Source: Fratercula arctica (lineage: Eukaryota; Chordata; Aves; Charadriiformes; Alcidae). From it: a DNA stretch of 64,000 nt. Position numbers and translations under genes: made by a program. This document shows positions 1-13,200 of this stretch, piece by piece. The stretch covers positions 10,596,001 to 10,660,000 of the forward strand of contig CANTUZ010000005.1 of the NCBI GenBank assembly GCA_947846985.1, in the 5' to 3' direction. Position 1 is the first letter of the stretch; the number at the start of each line of letters is the position of its first letter. The notes under the pieces were generated by a model that saw only the letters and a program-made list of their open reading frames with translations, did not search any database and had not been told where the DNA came from.

Positions 1-3000
1 GCTAAGCATGTGCGTTACGAAGTGTTTTTCTCAGACGGTACAAAAATGTTTAGCATCTTACAAGATTCAGCTCTATGTTTAAAATTTCTGTATGGATATT
101 TATTTGTGATGCAGAAGTCTCTGTCTGATAAGAAGAGGAAACTAATCTAGACGGACACCAACCGGAACATTCCTGGCACACATTTCCTATGCAAAATACC
201 CTTTCCAGGTCTTGCATCTTTCCAGGTTTCTGTCTGGCAGCCACTGCTGTTAACTGGATTTATTTTTAAATGCTGCAGATTGCTTTTGGAGTTCCAGTCC
301 CAGATACTGATTTCCAAAATATAAAGCTTCTGAAAGAGTTTTGTGTAGAACTAACTCTCAACCCTGTTACAAGATTTTTTCTCCCCAAGATCTTTCTGAC
401 ATAAAAGGAATTTATTTTTAAAGGAATCTGCAGCACATTATGTATAGACAGAGACAAGACAGCAACAAGTGCAAATTAAACATTCAGAAGAATATTACTT
501 GCAGAGTTTTTGGAACTCAAATATAACTTTCACTTGTAGGACTTTTAGACAGGGGCAAAAAACACCAATCCAAAAAACATTGCTGTTGATTTCAACATGT
601 TCAACAGTAGTTGTGAAGTTGAATATCCCAGCATCTTTGTAGCCTCCAAAATAATCAGAGGCCATCAGAATTTCAGCAATTTCAGAAAACATTCTTTAAA
701 TTGGTAATAAAAATCATCTGGGCATTTATGTCTGAAATCTCATCTAATATAAATCCCATTGAGTACAAGAAGTATTCCAGGCAAGGCAGGAGAATTGGCT
801 ATGTCAGCTCCACAATCTAACTGTAAACATTGTTGGAACCCACTTTATTATTTCAGCTATCAAACAATGTTGCTTTACCCAGATCTGCAAACTGTCACAT
901 GTCACATAACTCAGGCTCACTTCGGCTACTCCCACAACTCCGTCGGAGTTCACACCAGCTCTGGGAGAGGTCTTCAATCACAGTTACAGCTGCCTCGGGC
1001 CTCTCTGGCATCTGTTGAACAAGAATCTCAATATTCCCCAGAGGCCTTTTGTCATGCCCTCCCTAATCAAGGCCGTCACCTTCCATCTGATCTCAAGAAG
1101 TCTTCTAAGAGCCACTGGTTGTTAACTTTTCTGCAAAATACTCAGAAACCATACTGAACCCCAGCCCTTGTTTCCTGCACCCAATTCCAAATTCAATTTC
1201 CCTTAGCTTCGCTCAGATGGACACCTGCAGAAGCATAGCTGTCCCCAAGCTTTTTCTCTCACAGCCTTTGGGAGAAAGGGCTTACATCCCTTTACTATCA
1301 GCTTTCCACATTAATCTAATTGATTTTAGGAGCTGCTTTTCTAATAGCAATCTGCTACCAATCTCTTCTAGGGCATCTAAGAAAGCTGGCTTGCCTGAAC
1401 AGTACCATAATTTAATCACCTCATTTTCTGCAACACACAGCCAAACACATGCAGAGACAAAACCACTGCTTTCCTCCAGTCACCCACAAAACTAGCCTGA
1501 TCAGTTTTTCAGTGTTTGCCACAGCACACCTGCTCTCGCATTCATTTCCCCAGAAGACCCCACATGGCCATAACAGTTTGTCAGCGATGACATCCTCCTC
1601 ACTGGTCATGTTTTGCACAGGCCCCTGCCAAGCCACCATGAAGTTTACAGTGATTGACATAAAATTTGTCAACGTACACCTTTTTCTTGTGAGATAATGT
1701 GAAAACAAATACAATGACACATGGAGTGTCATAAAGCCCCACAGTCAGAGATGCAGGTGAATGTTGGGTAAATCAGCTGGAAAAGTGGTTTTGAGGCAAA
1801 GAGCCCATGGGAAGAAGCTTGTTTCTCAGTTTTTGCTCTTAATCTCCATGTTCTTTAGTCTTCTTATCTCACCAGAACAGAGATAACAACACAGTTGTGC
1901 AGGGAAAGATGACGAATTAACAGTTCTGAAAATACTGAGATCATCATCCAGAATTGCTGGATATTATTCTGTGACATCTCAGTTTTCAGCAAAACTAATT
2001 ACTGATAACATATTTACAAGTGAATTACTCATAATTTTTGAGATGTAATATAAAGAATGGGGAAAATAGTTGTGAGCACTAAAGAAGTAAATTAGAGTGA
2101 ACTAATCATTTCTCATAGATCTTTGGTGAACAAAATTCAGCCAGCATAAGAAAGTAAATAATCACTAAATTATCAACAGTTTCTAAAAATTATCTGATTA
2201 TATAATGTTCTATTACTTTCTGCTGATGAATTTCTAAATGGAAAATATTTTCTCACATGCCTGCCACAAATGCAGCTTTTTTTTTGTGCCCAGGGGCAGG
2301 TTGTCTCAAAGGATGTGCACAGGCAGAAACTAACTCACACAGACACGTGCTCATTGGTTTTTCACAGAACCCTTTAATTTTCCTTTGTTGCTCTCAGTAA
2401 AAGTAAAATGCAATCTCCAATCATTTAAATTTTTCTGGTTTTTTGCAAATTTGAGCTTTAGTGCGTTCTCCCCAGTTACTTCATGGTACCATCTTTGGCA
2501 TTAAATTGAGCTGAAATAAACTCTTGAGTTGTGTGGTTGTTTTGGGTTTTTTTTCTTTCTTTTTAAACATCTTTCCTCATTGGGTAATGAGAGTAAAAAT
2601 ATAAAATATTTTGCATGCTGAAAAACAATGCACAGAAAGAAGGTATATGGATATATGAACACTGTAAGGTGTGATGTAGTCACCAAGAATTTGAGAGATG
2701 AAGCTGTCCATCTTTAATTTTTATACAGCTGGTATGATAAACACTTGGCCTTCAACCTATTTATTAGTCTCCCTAAATCTGTGAATTTCTAGCTTAAACA
2801 TTTGTTCAGACTCTGGCTCCTCTGACTGAAATCCTTGGGAGTTTCTGTGCCAAGATTTTTACAGCGAATAATATTTCTGTTACTTGACTTGCATAACCTC
2901 TTCTGTCTTGTTTTATAATATACATGTAAGATCCAAAAAAGTCCCATCATTTATGATGGTGTTAAGAACAGCTAGAACAGGAATTTACTGACTACATTTC

Positions 3001-3670
3001 TGTACTCACTGGGGAACAGGACTTAAGACATTTATTTCTGCCTCCTGGACGAAAATGGCTAAGAATATTTCTAACTTTTTGATTTATATTAATTTCAATT
3101 AATTTTATTCCTAATTCTTAGTGCTCTTCTGCTATTCAGGTTTTTTATGACAGAAGTGAACAAATGTTGTGGTGGAATGCAGTGTTGATGGAAGGCATCT
3201 TAACTGCAGTTGGTACTAGAAATAATACAAGAAAGCAAAATCAATGACAGATTTATGTCAGATGAGACAAGACAGTGCACTGGTAATATATCTCAAGATA
3301 TATCCTATATATATGATAGCAGTTTGTTTATCTCATTTTGCTTTAATTTTAACTTTTAAAACACTTAATCTACCAGTTCAAGTTCAGAAGTATGTATCAG
3401 GCGGTAGAAATCATGTATTGGCAACTGGTAGAAAAAAGACTCTTCCAGATTGTTAGAAACCATCTCTGTGCCTACCTGATGTGCTAGAGCACCACAATGG
3501 CATTTCACATATCCCACTATAGGAATTAATGTATACTTTCTCACAAAAATTATTCTTCTCAGGTCTATCAATCACAAAATGAGATCAGTGACTCTTCAGA
3601 CCCAAAGAAAGAACATTTGACCACTATTTTCTGATCGTGCATCTCAGGAACCCCAGTGCCATTTATCCTT
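1..3670. other. No gene recognised
   Basis: This stretch is AT-rich with many stops in all frames. The longest readings (for example plus 759-1157 and minus 1421-1732) resemble no family I know and lack convincing splice sites. It could include 3' untranslated or intron sequence of an upstream gene such as SYT9, but no SYT9 coding sequence was recognised. I see no well-defined repeat here. Confidence 0.5.
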
Positions 3671-5465
3671 TCATAGAATCATAGAATCATAGAATCATAG
3701 AACCATAGGGTTGGAAGGGACCTCAGGAGATCATCTAGTCCAACCCCCCTGCCAGAGCAGGGTCACCTAGAGCAGGTTACACAGGAACACGTCCAGGCGG
3801 GTTTTGAATGTCTCCAGAGATGGAGACTCCACCACCTCTCTGGGCAGCCTGTTCCAGTGCTCTGCCACCCTCAGGGTAAAGAAGTTCCTCCTCATGTTTA
3901 GGTGGAACTTCTTGTGCTCCAGTTTGTGCCCATTGCCTCTTGTCCTGTCCCCGGGCACTACTGAGAAGAGCCTGGTCCCATCCTCCTGACACCCACCCTT
4001 TAAGTATTTATAAGTGTTGATAAGATCCCCCCTCAGCCGTCTTTTTTCCAGACTGAAGAGACCCAAATCCCTCAGCCTTTCCTCATAAGAGAGGTGTTCC
4101 AGTCCCCTAATCATCTTGGTAGCCCTCTGCTGCACCCTTTCCAGCAGTTCCCTGTCCTTCTGGAACCGGGGAGCCCAGAACTGGACACAGTACTCCAGGT
4201 GTGGCCTCACCAAGGCAGAGTAGAGGGGGAGGATGACCTCCCTTGACCTGCTGGCCACACTCTTTTTGATGCACCCCAGGATGCCATTGGCCTTCTTGGC
4301 CACAAGGGCACATTGCTGGCTCATAGTCATCCTGTTGTCCACCAGGACTCCCAGATCTCTTTCCACAGAGCTGCTCTCCAGCAGGTCAGCCCCCAACCTG
4401 TACTGGTGCATGGGGTTGTTCCTCCCCAGGTGCAGCACCCTACACTTGCCCTTGTTGAATTTCATAAGGTTCCTCTCTGCCCAGATCTCCAACCTGTCCA
4501 GGTCTCTCTGTATGGCAGCACAGCCCTCCGGTGTGTCAGCCGCCCCCCCCAGCTTTGTGTCATCAGCAAACTTGCTGAGGGTGCACTCTATCCCCTCATC
4601 CAGGTCATTGATGAATATATTGAAGAGGACTGGACCCAGTACTGACCCCTGGGGAACACCACTCGTCACTGGTCTCCAACTAGATTCTGTGCCCCTAATC
4701 ACAACCCTCTGAGCTCTATCTTTCAGCCAGTTTTCTATCCACCTTACTGTCCATTCATCTAACCCACACTTCCTAAGCTTCCCTATGAGGATGCTGTGGG
4801 AGACCGTGTCAAACGCTTTGCTTAAGTCAAGATAGACCACATCTACCGCCCTCCCCTCATCTATCCATCCAGTCATGCCATCGTAGAAGGCTATCAGATT
4901 AGTCAGACATGATTTCCCCTTGGTGAATCCATGCTGAGTACTTCTGATAGCTTTCTTTTCCTCCACGTGCCTTGAGATGACGCCCAGAACAAGCTGTTCC
5001 ATCATCTTCCCAGGGATGGAGGTGAGGCTGACCGGCCTGTAGTTCCCTGGCTCCTCCTTCTTGCCTTTTTTGAAGACTGGGGTGACATTGGCTTTCCTCC
5101 AGTCCTCAGGCACCTCACCTGTTCTCCAGGACCTTTCAAAGATGATGGAGAGCGGCCCAGCAATGACTTCTGCCAGCTCCCTCAGCACTCTCGGGTGCAT
5201 CCCATCGGGGCCCATGGACTTGTGAATATCTAAATGATCTAATTGATCCCTCACTCGCTCCTCCTCAACCCAAGGGAAGTCTTCTTCTTTCCCTGTTACT
5301 TTATTCAATGCCTGGGACTTCTGAGGGCTGGGCCGAGCAGAAAAGACCGAAGCAAAGAAGGCATTCAGTAACTCTGCCTTCTCCGCATCCTCCGTCACCA
5401 TGACTCCTGTCTCATTCAACAGTGGGCCCACAACTTCTTTGGTCTTCCTGGTCTTTCCTGTAACT
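3671..5465 (-). mobile_element. CR1 LINE, 5'-truncated, 3' tail intact
   Basis: This is a minus-strand CR1 retrotransposon copy. Its 3' end lies at the low coordinate, where short units of the ATTCTATGA type (3671-3704) form the typical avian CR1 tail, preceded by a short 3' untranslated part. Most of the body is open reading frame 2, encoding the reverse transcriptase. The 5' end near 5465 lies inside ORF2, so ORF1 and the endonuclease domain are missing. That is the usual result of incomplete target-primed reverse transcription, and the copy should not be able to move by itself. The long uninterrupted frame suggests a fairly recent insertion. No target-site duplication was recognised with certainty. 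Confidence 0.95.
3767..5431 (-). CDS. CR1 ORF2 reverse transcriptase fragment (transposon-encoded)
   Basis: An open frame of 554 codons encodes the reverse transcriptase and C-terminal part of CR1 ORF2. Seen directly: a [12 protein letters not shown] block at residues 131-142; an [12 protein letters not shown] block at about 201-212 containing a catalytic Asp; [11 protein letters not shown] at about 257-267; and FADD at 288-291, the catalytic Asp pair of the polymerase palm. The C-terminus ends with the family-typical CNLL followed by TAG. The first codon is GTG inside the family's open frame and is not a true start: the frame is open a few codons further until a stop near 5460. The N-terminal endonuclease is absent. 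No frameshift or stop breaks the remaining part. It is LINE-derived, not a host gene. Confidence 0.9.
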   Translation of the reverse strand: MGPLLNETGVMVTEDAEKAELLNAFFASVFSARPSPQKSQALNKVTGKEEDFPWVEEERVRDQLDHLDIHKSMGPDGMHPRVLRELAEVIAGPLSIIFERSWRTGEVPEDWRKANVTPVFKKGKKEEPGNYRPVSLTSIPGKMMEQLVLGVISRHVEEKKAIRSTQHGFTKGKSCLTNLIAFYDGMTGWIDEGRAVDVVYLDLSKAFDTVSHSILIGKLRKCGLDEWTVRWIENWLKDRAQRVVIRGTESSWRPVTSGVPQGSVLGPVLFNIFINDLDEGIECTLSKFADDTKLGGAADTPEGCAAIQRDLDRLEIWAERNLMKFNKGKCRVLHLGRNNPMHQYRLGADLLESSSVERDLGVLVDNRMTMSQQCALVAKKANGILGCIKKSVASRSREVILPLYSALVRPHLEYCVQFWAPRFQKDRELLERVQQRATKMIRGLEHLSYEERLRDLGLFSLEKRRLRGDLINTYKYLKGGCQEDGTRLFSVVPGDRTRGNGHKLEHKKFHLNMRRNFFTLRVAEHWNRLPREVVESPSLETFKTRLDVFLCNLL

Positions 5466-5618
5466 CAGTCCTACTGAAACACACTGTCCTGAGTCACATA
5501 AATCTAGATATATTCAAATTGCATGCATTTATCAGAACTTCCGATGCTGGTACTCATGCATGCATTTCTTTCTCCATGGTCCTCAATGATACTTATGGTT
5601 CTCTGATGTCCTTTGACA

Positions 5619-6305
5619 GAAGGGAGGGAGGAAGAGAGGGAGAAAGAGAGGGAGGGAGGGAGGGAGAGAGGGAAGAAGGGAGGGAGGAAGGAAGGAAGGG
5701 AGGGAGGGAGGGAGGGAGGGAGAGAGGAAGGAAGGGAGGGAGGGAGGGAGAGAGGGAAGAAGGAAGGGAGGGAGGAAGGAAGGGAGGGAGGAAGGGAGGG
5801 AGGGAGGGAGGGAGGGAGGAAGGAAGGGAGGGAGGAAGGGAGGGAGGGAGGGAGGGAGGAAGGGAGGGAAGGAAGGAGGGAAGGAGGGAAGGAGGGAAGG
5901 AAGGAAGGAAGGAGGGAAGGAGGGAAGGAAGGGAGGAAGGGAGGAAGGAAGGGAGGAAGGAAGGGAGGAAGGAAGGAGGGAAGGAGGGAGGGAGGGAGGG
6001 AAGGAAGAAGGAAAGGAAGGAGGGAAGGAAGGAGGGAAGGAAGGAGGAAGGAAGGAGGGAAGGAAGGAAGGAAGGAAGGAAGGAAGGAAGGAAGGAAGGA
6101 AGGAAGGAAGGGAGGGAGGGAGGGAGGGAGGGAGGGAGGGAGGGAAGGAAGGAAGGAAGGAAGGAAGGAAGGAAGGAAGGAAGGAAGGAAGGAAGGAAGG
6201 AAGGAAGGAAGGAAGGAAGGAAGGAAGGAAGGAAGGAAGGAAGGAAGGAAGGAAGGAAGGAAGGAAGGGAGGGAGGGAGGGAGGGAGGGAGGGAGGGAGG
6301 GAGGG
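5619..6305 (+). repeat. Long GGGA/GGAA purine microsatellite
   Basis: About 690 bp of almost pure purine on the plus strand. The first half is an imperfect mosaic of GGGA, GGAA and GAGA units. A GGGA block then gives way to a nearly perfect GGAA run (about 6143-6267) and a final GGGA run ending at 6305. All frames on both strands stay open only because the unit lacks stop codons (Glu-Gly-Arg/Lys on plus, Pro-Ser-Phe-Leu on minus), so these readings are not genes. Such tracts can form triplex or G-rich structures and usually vary in length between individuals. The true length may be misassembled. Confidence 0.98.
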
Positions 6306-9300
6306 AACTCTGGCATTTGTGTCCAAAAACAGGCAGATGCATACAGGCTCTGGCACAAACACTTCTAATGAATCAACACCCTGACTGGGGAAGTAAGAAA
6401 GATATTCTCTTCTTTGATAGAGAAGCTGCTAAACTGTGCCCTCCTGGAGCCATTCCAGACTGTGAATGGCACAGTTAACAATTGATGCTTCCATACAACT
6501 GCACAACATATTACATCCCAGAATGAGAATGATCACACTATTTCTCAGAAAAAAATTCATGAATGTAGCACACAGAACTTTCTCAGCAGCTACCCAACTA
6601 GTCTGGAACTTCCTACTGGAAAAAAATGTTACCAATGAACCTTTGCAAAGTTAAATGTACAGAGAGAGCAAATGAGAAGACAAAATTAAAAGAAAAACCT
6701 CATTTAAAAAAAAAGAAGGGAAATCAGGGATGCTCAGTCCTTGCTGAGTTTCAAAAATGAGCCCTTCTGAGCTCACCTTTATTTTTTTAAACAAGAAAAA
6801 ATTAGTTGACTACAATATAGCACTAACATAAATCCAGTCTTCAGTGGCATAAACATAGATAATAACATAAATTTGTAATTTCCATAAATTGGATGGAAAA
6901 AAAAAGCTGATGTAGGAAAAATTTGACCTTAATTTCTTGGCATTTATTAAAATAAAAGGAGGACTACACTTTAATGTTGTTTTGTAGTAGTTCTCTTAAA
7001 AGCTCACAGAAAAATTATTCTTTAAAGAGATTGTGGAGTTTACGTGGGAGAGGAATTAAATTAGGGAAGGAAAATTGCAGACTTGCAGGAGAAAACTTGC
7101 AGAAACATACAAAAGTGCACCAAATTACTGCACTTTAAAATAAACATATCAAATGCCATTTCAGCTACACCATTCAGACTCATGATTCTAACTTACACTG
7201 GAAATCTCAGTGGGATGCTGGAAGTACATAAGAACACAGATGCCCAGAGCTGTGAAATTCTCTATGTATTTTTAGAGGAAGTATTGAAAACTGTAAAAGA
7301 GTTCATGTATCTTTTAGTCTGCTTGGATCTCTGCTTATCAAATGACACTAAAAAAGTTACTCAGAATCCTACTAGGTGGAATACCATATTTAATGAGTGG
7401 AAAGATGACACAAATTTCATTGCTACAAAATAGGCATTATTACAGTCACTCAGTTACACATCCAAAAAGCAGAATCTATGTATTTTTCATCTAAAAATAT
7501 TTTGAGGTGCTTTGACATCACATTATCATATCACTGAATAGTCATCATTATTTATACACGTTATACACAATGTCTCCTATAAGACTGGCAAATTACTTAA
7601 AATTTCTTTCCTTCAGCAGTTCTAGGTATAGCTGGGTTTGATTATTTCATAAAGACCTGCGCAAAAAAGTAAGCTTGGGAAAGGACTTTGAAAGCAGGTT
7701 TTGGTCAGCCTGGTGGGTTATTTTACAAGGACTACCACAGACATAAAGTAGTTACGGTCATGTCTAACAAGTCAGAAAGTACTACTCACCACCACTGTAT
7801 GCAGCTATTTCAAGCAGAGTCAAATGAAAAAGCAATCTCTGTGTTAGAGCCAATCGGGAATCTGAACCTAGAGCAGGTACCAGCAGCTTGTTTTAAAAAG
7901 CCATAAGCTTACAAGCATTTAATGCTTTTTACTGATAAAAAAACAAGACAGCAGGAATCCCCTGCCTAAAATTCCAGCTTCATCCACAATAGTGTGAAGC
8001 ATAAGTGCTTAACAGTATTTCCACAAAGCATTTGTCAAAAAATGCTTTCCCCACCCCCAAAAAAACCTTTTCTCAAAAGTTGTCAATATGTTATAATGAA
8101 ATGAAAGAGAATCGCAAGCATTTTTAGGACAGAACCACAATTCAAGATGTTACAGGTAAATCGGATAAATCATATGAAATTAATAATGTTGCATTCAATG
8201 AAGACAACCACAACTGGTTGTGGAACTGTTATCACTTGCTGCTCCAAAGTTGAGCTAAAATCTCACTCAACTGAGAAAGTCTCAATTGTCTCAATATAAA
8301 ATTGAGTTTTATTTTTGAAAGATCAAGATAAAATTATTGTGCCACTCTATCAGAAAATTAAAATTCACAGTCAGCTACAAGTGCTTCCAGCTAGAATTGG
8401 TGCTATGGAAAGACACCTTGCGGGTACATTCATTTTAACTCCAAAGAAACTTTACAACCTACATGTTTTATGCTTATTTAGTGATTATTTCTGCAACATG
8501 CACTCCTCTAGTTTGTCTCAGCAAGTCATAGTTTGAATAACCTGTTTCTCTTCTGTTTCCATGAAAAGGAAAAGCATGTCCCAATCTGGCTTCTACTCTG
8601 CCTAAATACCTGGGATTTTTCATCTGGGTTCAATAGTGTCAACCTATGACTCTCTTGCCTTTTCTTAAAAACATGAAGACACAGTGGATACCCAGAAACA
8701 TTTTTTTTTTGGTGACTGAGATATACAATGCAATCAAATGCAAAATCAAATAAAAAATCATTCTTTCTTCACTTGATGACGATTCTACTTTATATAAAGT
8801 TTTTTCATTTCCCCTGTTCAAGTCCCTTTTATTCCACAGTACAGAAAGTATTATTTTCTCCTTGGTTTTCAGTCAGCTTGAGGGGTTTTTGAAGATCATA
8901 ACTACTGAGATTATTAATCGGACAATACTATTTCCAGTCATGAACATTGAACTGTTCCACTGCTGTAGCACAACAATTAGTGGAAATCTGAAGCAGTATG
9001 ACAGATTTGTATTGCACCTCATACACTTACTAAAGAAAGTTTCTATGAAGACTATTTCTTAGACAAAGAACACTGTAACACTGTATTTTCCTTCTGTAAA
9101 ACTGAAAATTTGCCTTCCAAAAACCATACACAGGGACAGCAGCACCCAGCTACTCTTCCTATATATAATTGGGCTATAGAATACAGTGACACACACATGA
9201 TAGGTTGTATCATGTAAAATAAGATAGTATCTGTGTAATCTTGTCTGCTACCCATTCTCTCTCAAGCAGCAGTGTGAGTATCTTCTAATTTATGCAAAAA

Positions 9301-10192
9301 CAGTCCTATTTTTTCCCGTCAAAAATCTCAGTCAAACTTTCTTTTACTGCAGTGTCTAGAACAGCACGGCTAAGCTTTGGTCTGTTTTGGCCAGTGCTTA
9401 TCAAACCATTCAGAGCCACCCTCCCATGACTTCGTGCCGCCTGCCTGTTTACCTCACTGAGTTTTTGTCTACTTTATCCCAGAAGCTCCTCAAAAGCAAG
9501 GGCTGTAATGTTGTTCCATTTACAGAGTACCATATACATAATTTGATTTTGCAACTGCAAAACACTGATGGACAAAAAAATTTTTTAAAAAGTGGTAACA
9601 ACTATCTGGGTTTTAATTCGCCAGAATTTAGCCATAAGAGTATGGTGAAAAGAGTATGGTGAATTCAGTGCTTATTTATGGGCACTAGAGATTTATACAC
9701 ATTTTCTATAAGCATTCAGTTTGTAACTAAGACACCAAGCTGGGCTAGAGCTTGGACACAAGACTGATTTATTGCAGGTTCTTAGTTAATTGCAGTAATG
9801 GACTGTGAGGTAAAGTGTATCACTTTGAATTTCTTTCTCTGCTACAGGCTAAAAGCATACACATTATCTCTTACAATTGGTCAACTGACATGTTATAGCT
9901 TAATCGGGTATCTCAGTCCTTAATTTTGATGTTACAGAGAAAATTTTAAGAATATAGAGGGAAAATCAAGGGGAGACGTGTATATTTTCCAGGACACATT
10001 CTTCTTTTTTCTTCTTTCTTTTTTCTTGCCATACACTCTGGATGTATATTATGGGTTGATCCACATTGTTCAACTAGAATGCGTACATCTGCTGAATTAG
10101 CACAGAGTACAGCATGTCCCCACTAGAATATATGTCCTCTCAGCCACCTTAACAAAAACCAGAGACACCCAGTCACATAAGCTACTGAATTC
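6306..10192. other. No gene recognised
   Basis: AT-rich sequence with only short chance frames. The reading at 7083-7433 (plus) has no recognisable domain, no convincing splice sites and AT-driven residue content. No known repeat was recognised. Confidence 0.45.
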
Positions 10193-10262
10193 TGTGATTC
10201 TGTGAATACTGTATGGAGGTGATTCTGTGATTCTGTGATTCTGTGAATACTGTATCGAGGTG
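10193..10262 (+). repeat. Short tandem duplication with GATTCTGTG units
   Basis: A block made of GATTCTGT units followed by GAATACTGTAT and GAGGT occurs twice in direct tandem, the second copy with an extra unit. The GATTCTGTG unit resembles the CR1 3' tail unit, so this may be a leftover tail expanded by slippage. No CR1 body is attached. Confidence 0.6.
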
Positions 10263-13200
10263 CTAAGTATCAAGCATTCGCATTGAATGCATTTGAGAAC
10301 TACAGTGCAGATTCTAGCACAATGGGAAATACTCAGAAACTTCAGTTTAATTTACAGAACTGTAAAACTTCACAAGTTTATCAGAACTGAAACTAATCAT
10401 CAACTGCTGGAAACCATAGGGCTGAGACCCATTAAAAATTTTCCTGGTACCAAAAAAGGGTCAAATCCTACCATAAGTTAGCAAACTTTGGTTGACTGGA
10501 CAACCTTACTAACAAAGCAGAGGGGTTTCTCTGATTAAAGAGTAGCTTTTGAGTTAAAAAAAATAACAGATTTTCTCTCCAGATCTTTGAGAAAATGTAT
10601 TTCTGGTCAGGCTGGAAATACTGCATGGAAGAGACACTCTCAAGGGACTTCATAAATTCTGTTTCTAAACTCAAATTGCCCCTGGGAATGCAAGGCACAT
10701 GGAAATAAACACACTGGAAAAATAATCTCAAATTTTTCATATCTTGAGCATTCATATCTTGCTTTATTTTTTGTGTGATAGCTTGAGCTTTGACTTGCTA
10801 TTTCTGTCTTCAATATATTATGCGCTAATATAAAACCACAAACATTTTTTTTATTCCCTAAAAAAGTTCCCATAAAGTTCCCTTGCCTCTATTATTTCTT
10901 CCTCACAATAATTTCAGATTTCTGAGGTGGCAATACCAGGAACAGGTTAATTATTGTTTCAAGTAGGGAATTAGCATCAAGAAGAGGGAAATTCTGAATG
11001 AACAAGGATAGTAGCTTTGCAATTGTATTGGAAGACAGGTTCTTTTCAAGTCAGTGTCCCTTCTGATGCAAACAAATGGTGCACTATACCATTAATGGGG
11101 CTTTTGAAACTTCTGGAAGGGTGATGGTAGACTATTTTTTGAAACTAATTGATTGAAGAGTAGCATCGCACCAAATTACCCCCATTATCCCTCCGTGTTC
11201 ATTCAAATTGTTACCTCCTTGAATGTGGACTCAATTCTAAACAAATATTGATGCCAGTGATTTTATGATCAACAGGAGCAAAAATATTAATTTACATAAG
11301 TAGTTTAATAATGCTGAAAACTCTGCTCATCTTATTCTAGAGTTTTGAAGAAAATGAAGTGTGACCACCAGAGGTATTAAGCAGATCTAACTCCCAAGAG
11401 CTTCATGGAAGCGTCAGGCTCTAAGTTATTCTGACAGTCAAGATTCAGACCAGGGTGAATTCAGAGGTTGTGGCAGTCATCATGAAAAAAATCACTAGCA
11501 CAAATAAAGTGTGAAGAGTCCAAAAGCACAAAGATGAGGCCTCAGAGTTTATAAAGTGCATGCAGTCCTGACCTGGAGAAAGCAAAATAGCACTGTTCAT
11601 CTGTAGCTTACAAAAAAGATGGAATCACTAATTAAAAGTAAGTTGCAGACCATATTTGAAGTAATAACCTGAAAGAGAATAGCCAATATGGATTTCAAAG
11701 GGAAAATTTTCACCCACAAAGATGGCTATAAAAGGTTATGGAGCTGATTATGGCAACTCATTCAAACTGTTTGATATTCAAAAGGCATTTGATGACACAT
11801 CTCCTGCTGAAAACCATAGAAAAAATAAATTTGGGTCACATAGAAGGAAATATCCTATGGTGAGCACTAATTGCATTCATCTTTTATTTATATATGGAAA
11901 CCTCATAAAACACTCCCTACCCCAGTGCCATCCAAATACTTTCCAGACTGAGCTATATTTAGGACTCTGCTCCACTCCCTGGAGATGGAGGTTCTGCCAC
12001 ACTCTAGGATCTGGCTCACTAAAAATCCTAAAATTCTAAGAGCAAAGGGATTTACTGTTCTTTGTTATAAAAATATAAATTAGTGGAGTTTCACCTTACC
12101 TTACATCTGCATCTACCATCTTCATCTTTCTGTCAACTCTTGCCTGACAGAAAGAAGTATTTTCTGGGCAGAGACAGACTTTTTATTCTGACTTCACAAA
12201 AATAGGGTCACATTTCAGATCCTGATGTCTGCACATACTTGTGTACACGCTGTACATGCTGAGGCTGCGTTTCAAGTCATGAGTTATCATCATCGATTGA
12301 CAACAAGTACCAATTCCAATGGCTGTATCCTTGTGCCCTACCTAAGCAGTATTGGCATGATTCCACTAATTTTAATATCATTCCCCTCCCAGACACTGGG
12401 TTAAACAGATGCAACCTCTATTTCTGTCATGTTCTTCAGTTTTTTCAGTAGTCCAGCTTCTGTATCTTCCCTGCAATGTATCTATTATTTCATCAGACTA
12501 TTAATATCTGTCTGAATTTGTCATTTTACTGATGATCAATGTTACAGAAAACCACAGAAAAATTTAATTCTTTTCTCATCACTTCATACAGCAAATTACA
12601 AACAGGAAGGATTGTTTCTTTCTTATATGTCTAGTCACAAGGACTCACAGATTGTAGCTATAAGCAAATACATAAGTACCTTAATTGGCAGAGACTATAA
12701 TTAGCACCTGTAACCCCAAATGTCTTCACTGTGAGTTCTGGATAATATGCAATTTTTGTTAGCTAGCTGCCATTTGCCAACAGAAAAATATTGTATGTTC
12801 AGTACTGGCAGATATTGTACTTCCTACCTGCATATCTGTGCTTGTCTAGGTCAATTCTTTCATATATATATTATTGCTGTACATCTCAAAATAGAGCCCT
12901 CCAGTTAGAGGCTGAGCATGAATCCTATCTGACTACTGTGGGAGTTGAGGATACTCAACACTTCGTAAAAACATTAAGCTCTAAAACTGGAAAAACTTTT
13001 TTTTTTTCCAAACAATTTCAAAGAAAAAGAGTTTTTATTTGCATACAAATGAATTGAGTCATTTCAGCAGAGAACAAATAGCTATTGTGTATCAACGCTG
13101 AAACTTCTCATTTTGCCATTTTTAAAACTTTTCTTTTCTTTTTTTTGACTTTTCATTTTGAAATGAAAATTTGAAACAATTCCATTACAATTAATTTTAC

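Noticed and set aside
759..1157. Plus-strand frame of 132 codons
   Set aside because: No recognisable domain, no promoter or splice context and an unremarkable residue pattern. Treated as chance.
4233..4712. Plus-strand frame of 159 codons
   Set aside because: It is the antisense of CR1 ORF2 and has no known domain.
5504..6478. Several frames of 250-320 codons on both strands (Glu-Gly-Arg-Lys or Pro-Ser-Phe-Leu repeats)
   Set aside because: They are simple translations of the GGAA/GGGA microsatellite, open only because the unit has no stop codon.
10193..10262. Direct repeats considered as a CRISPR-like array
   Set aside because: The units are contiguous slippage repeats resembling a CR1 tail, without spacers, in a vertebrate genome.
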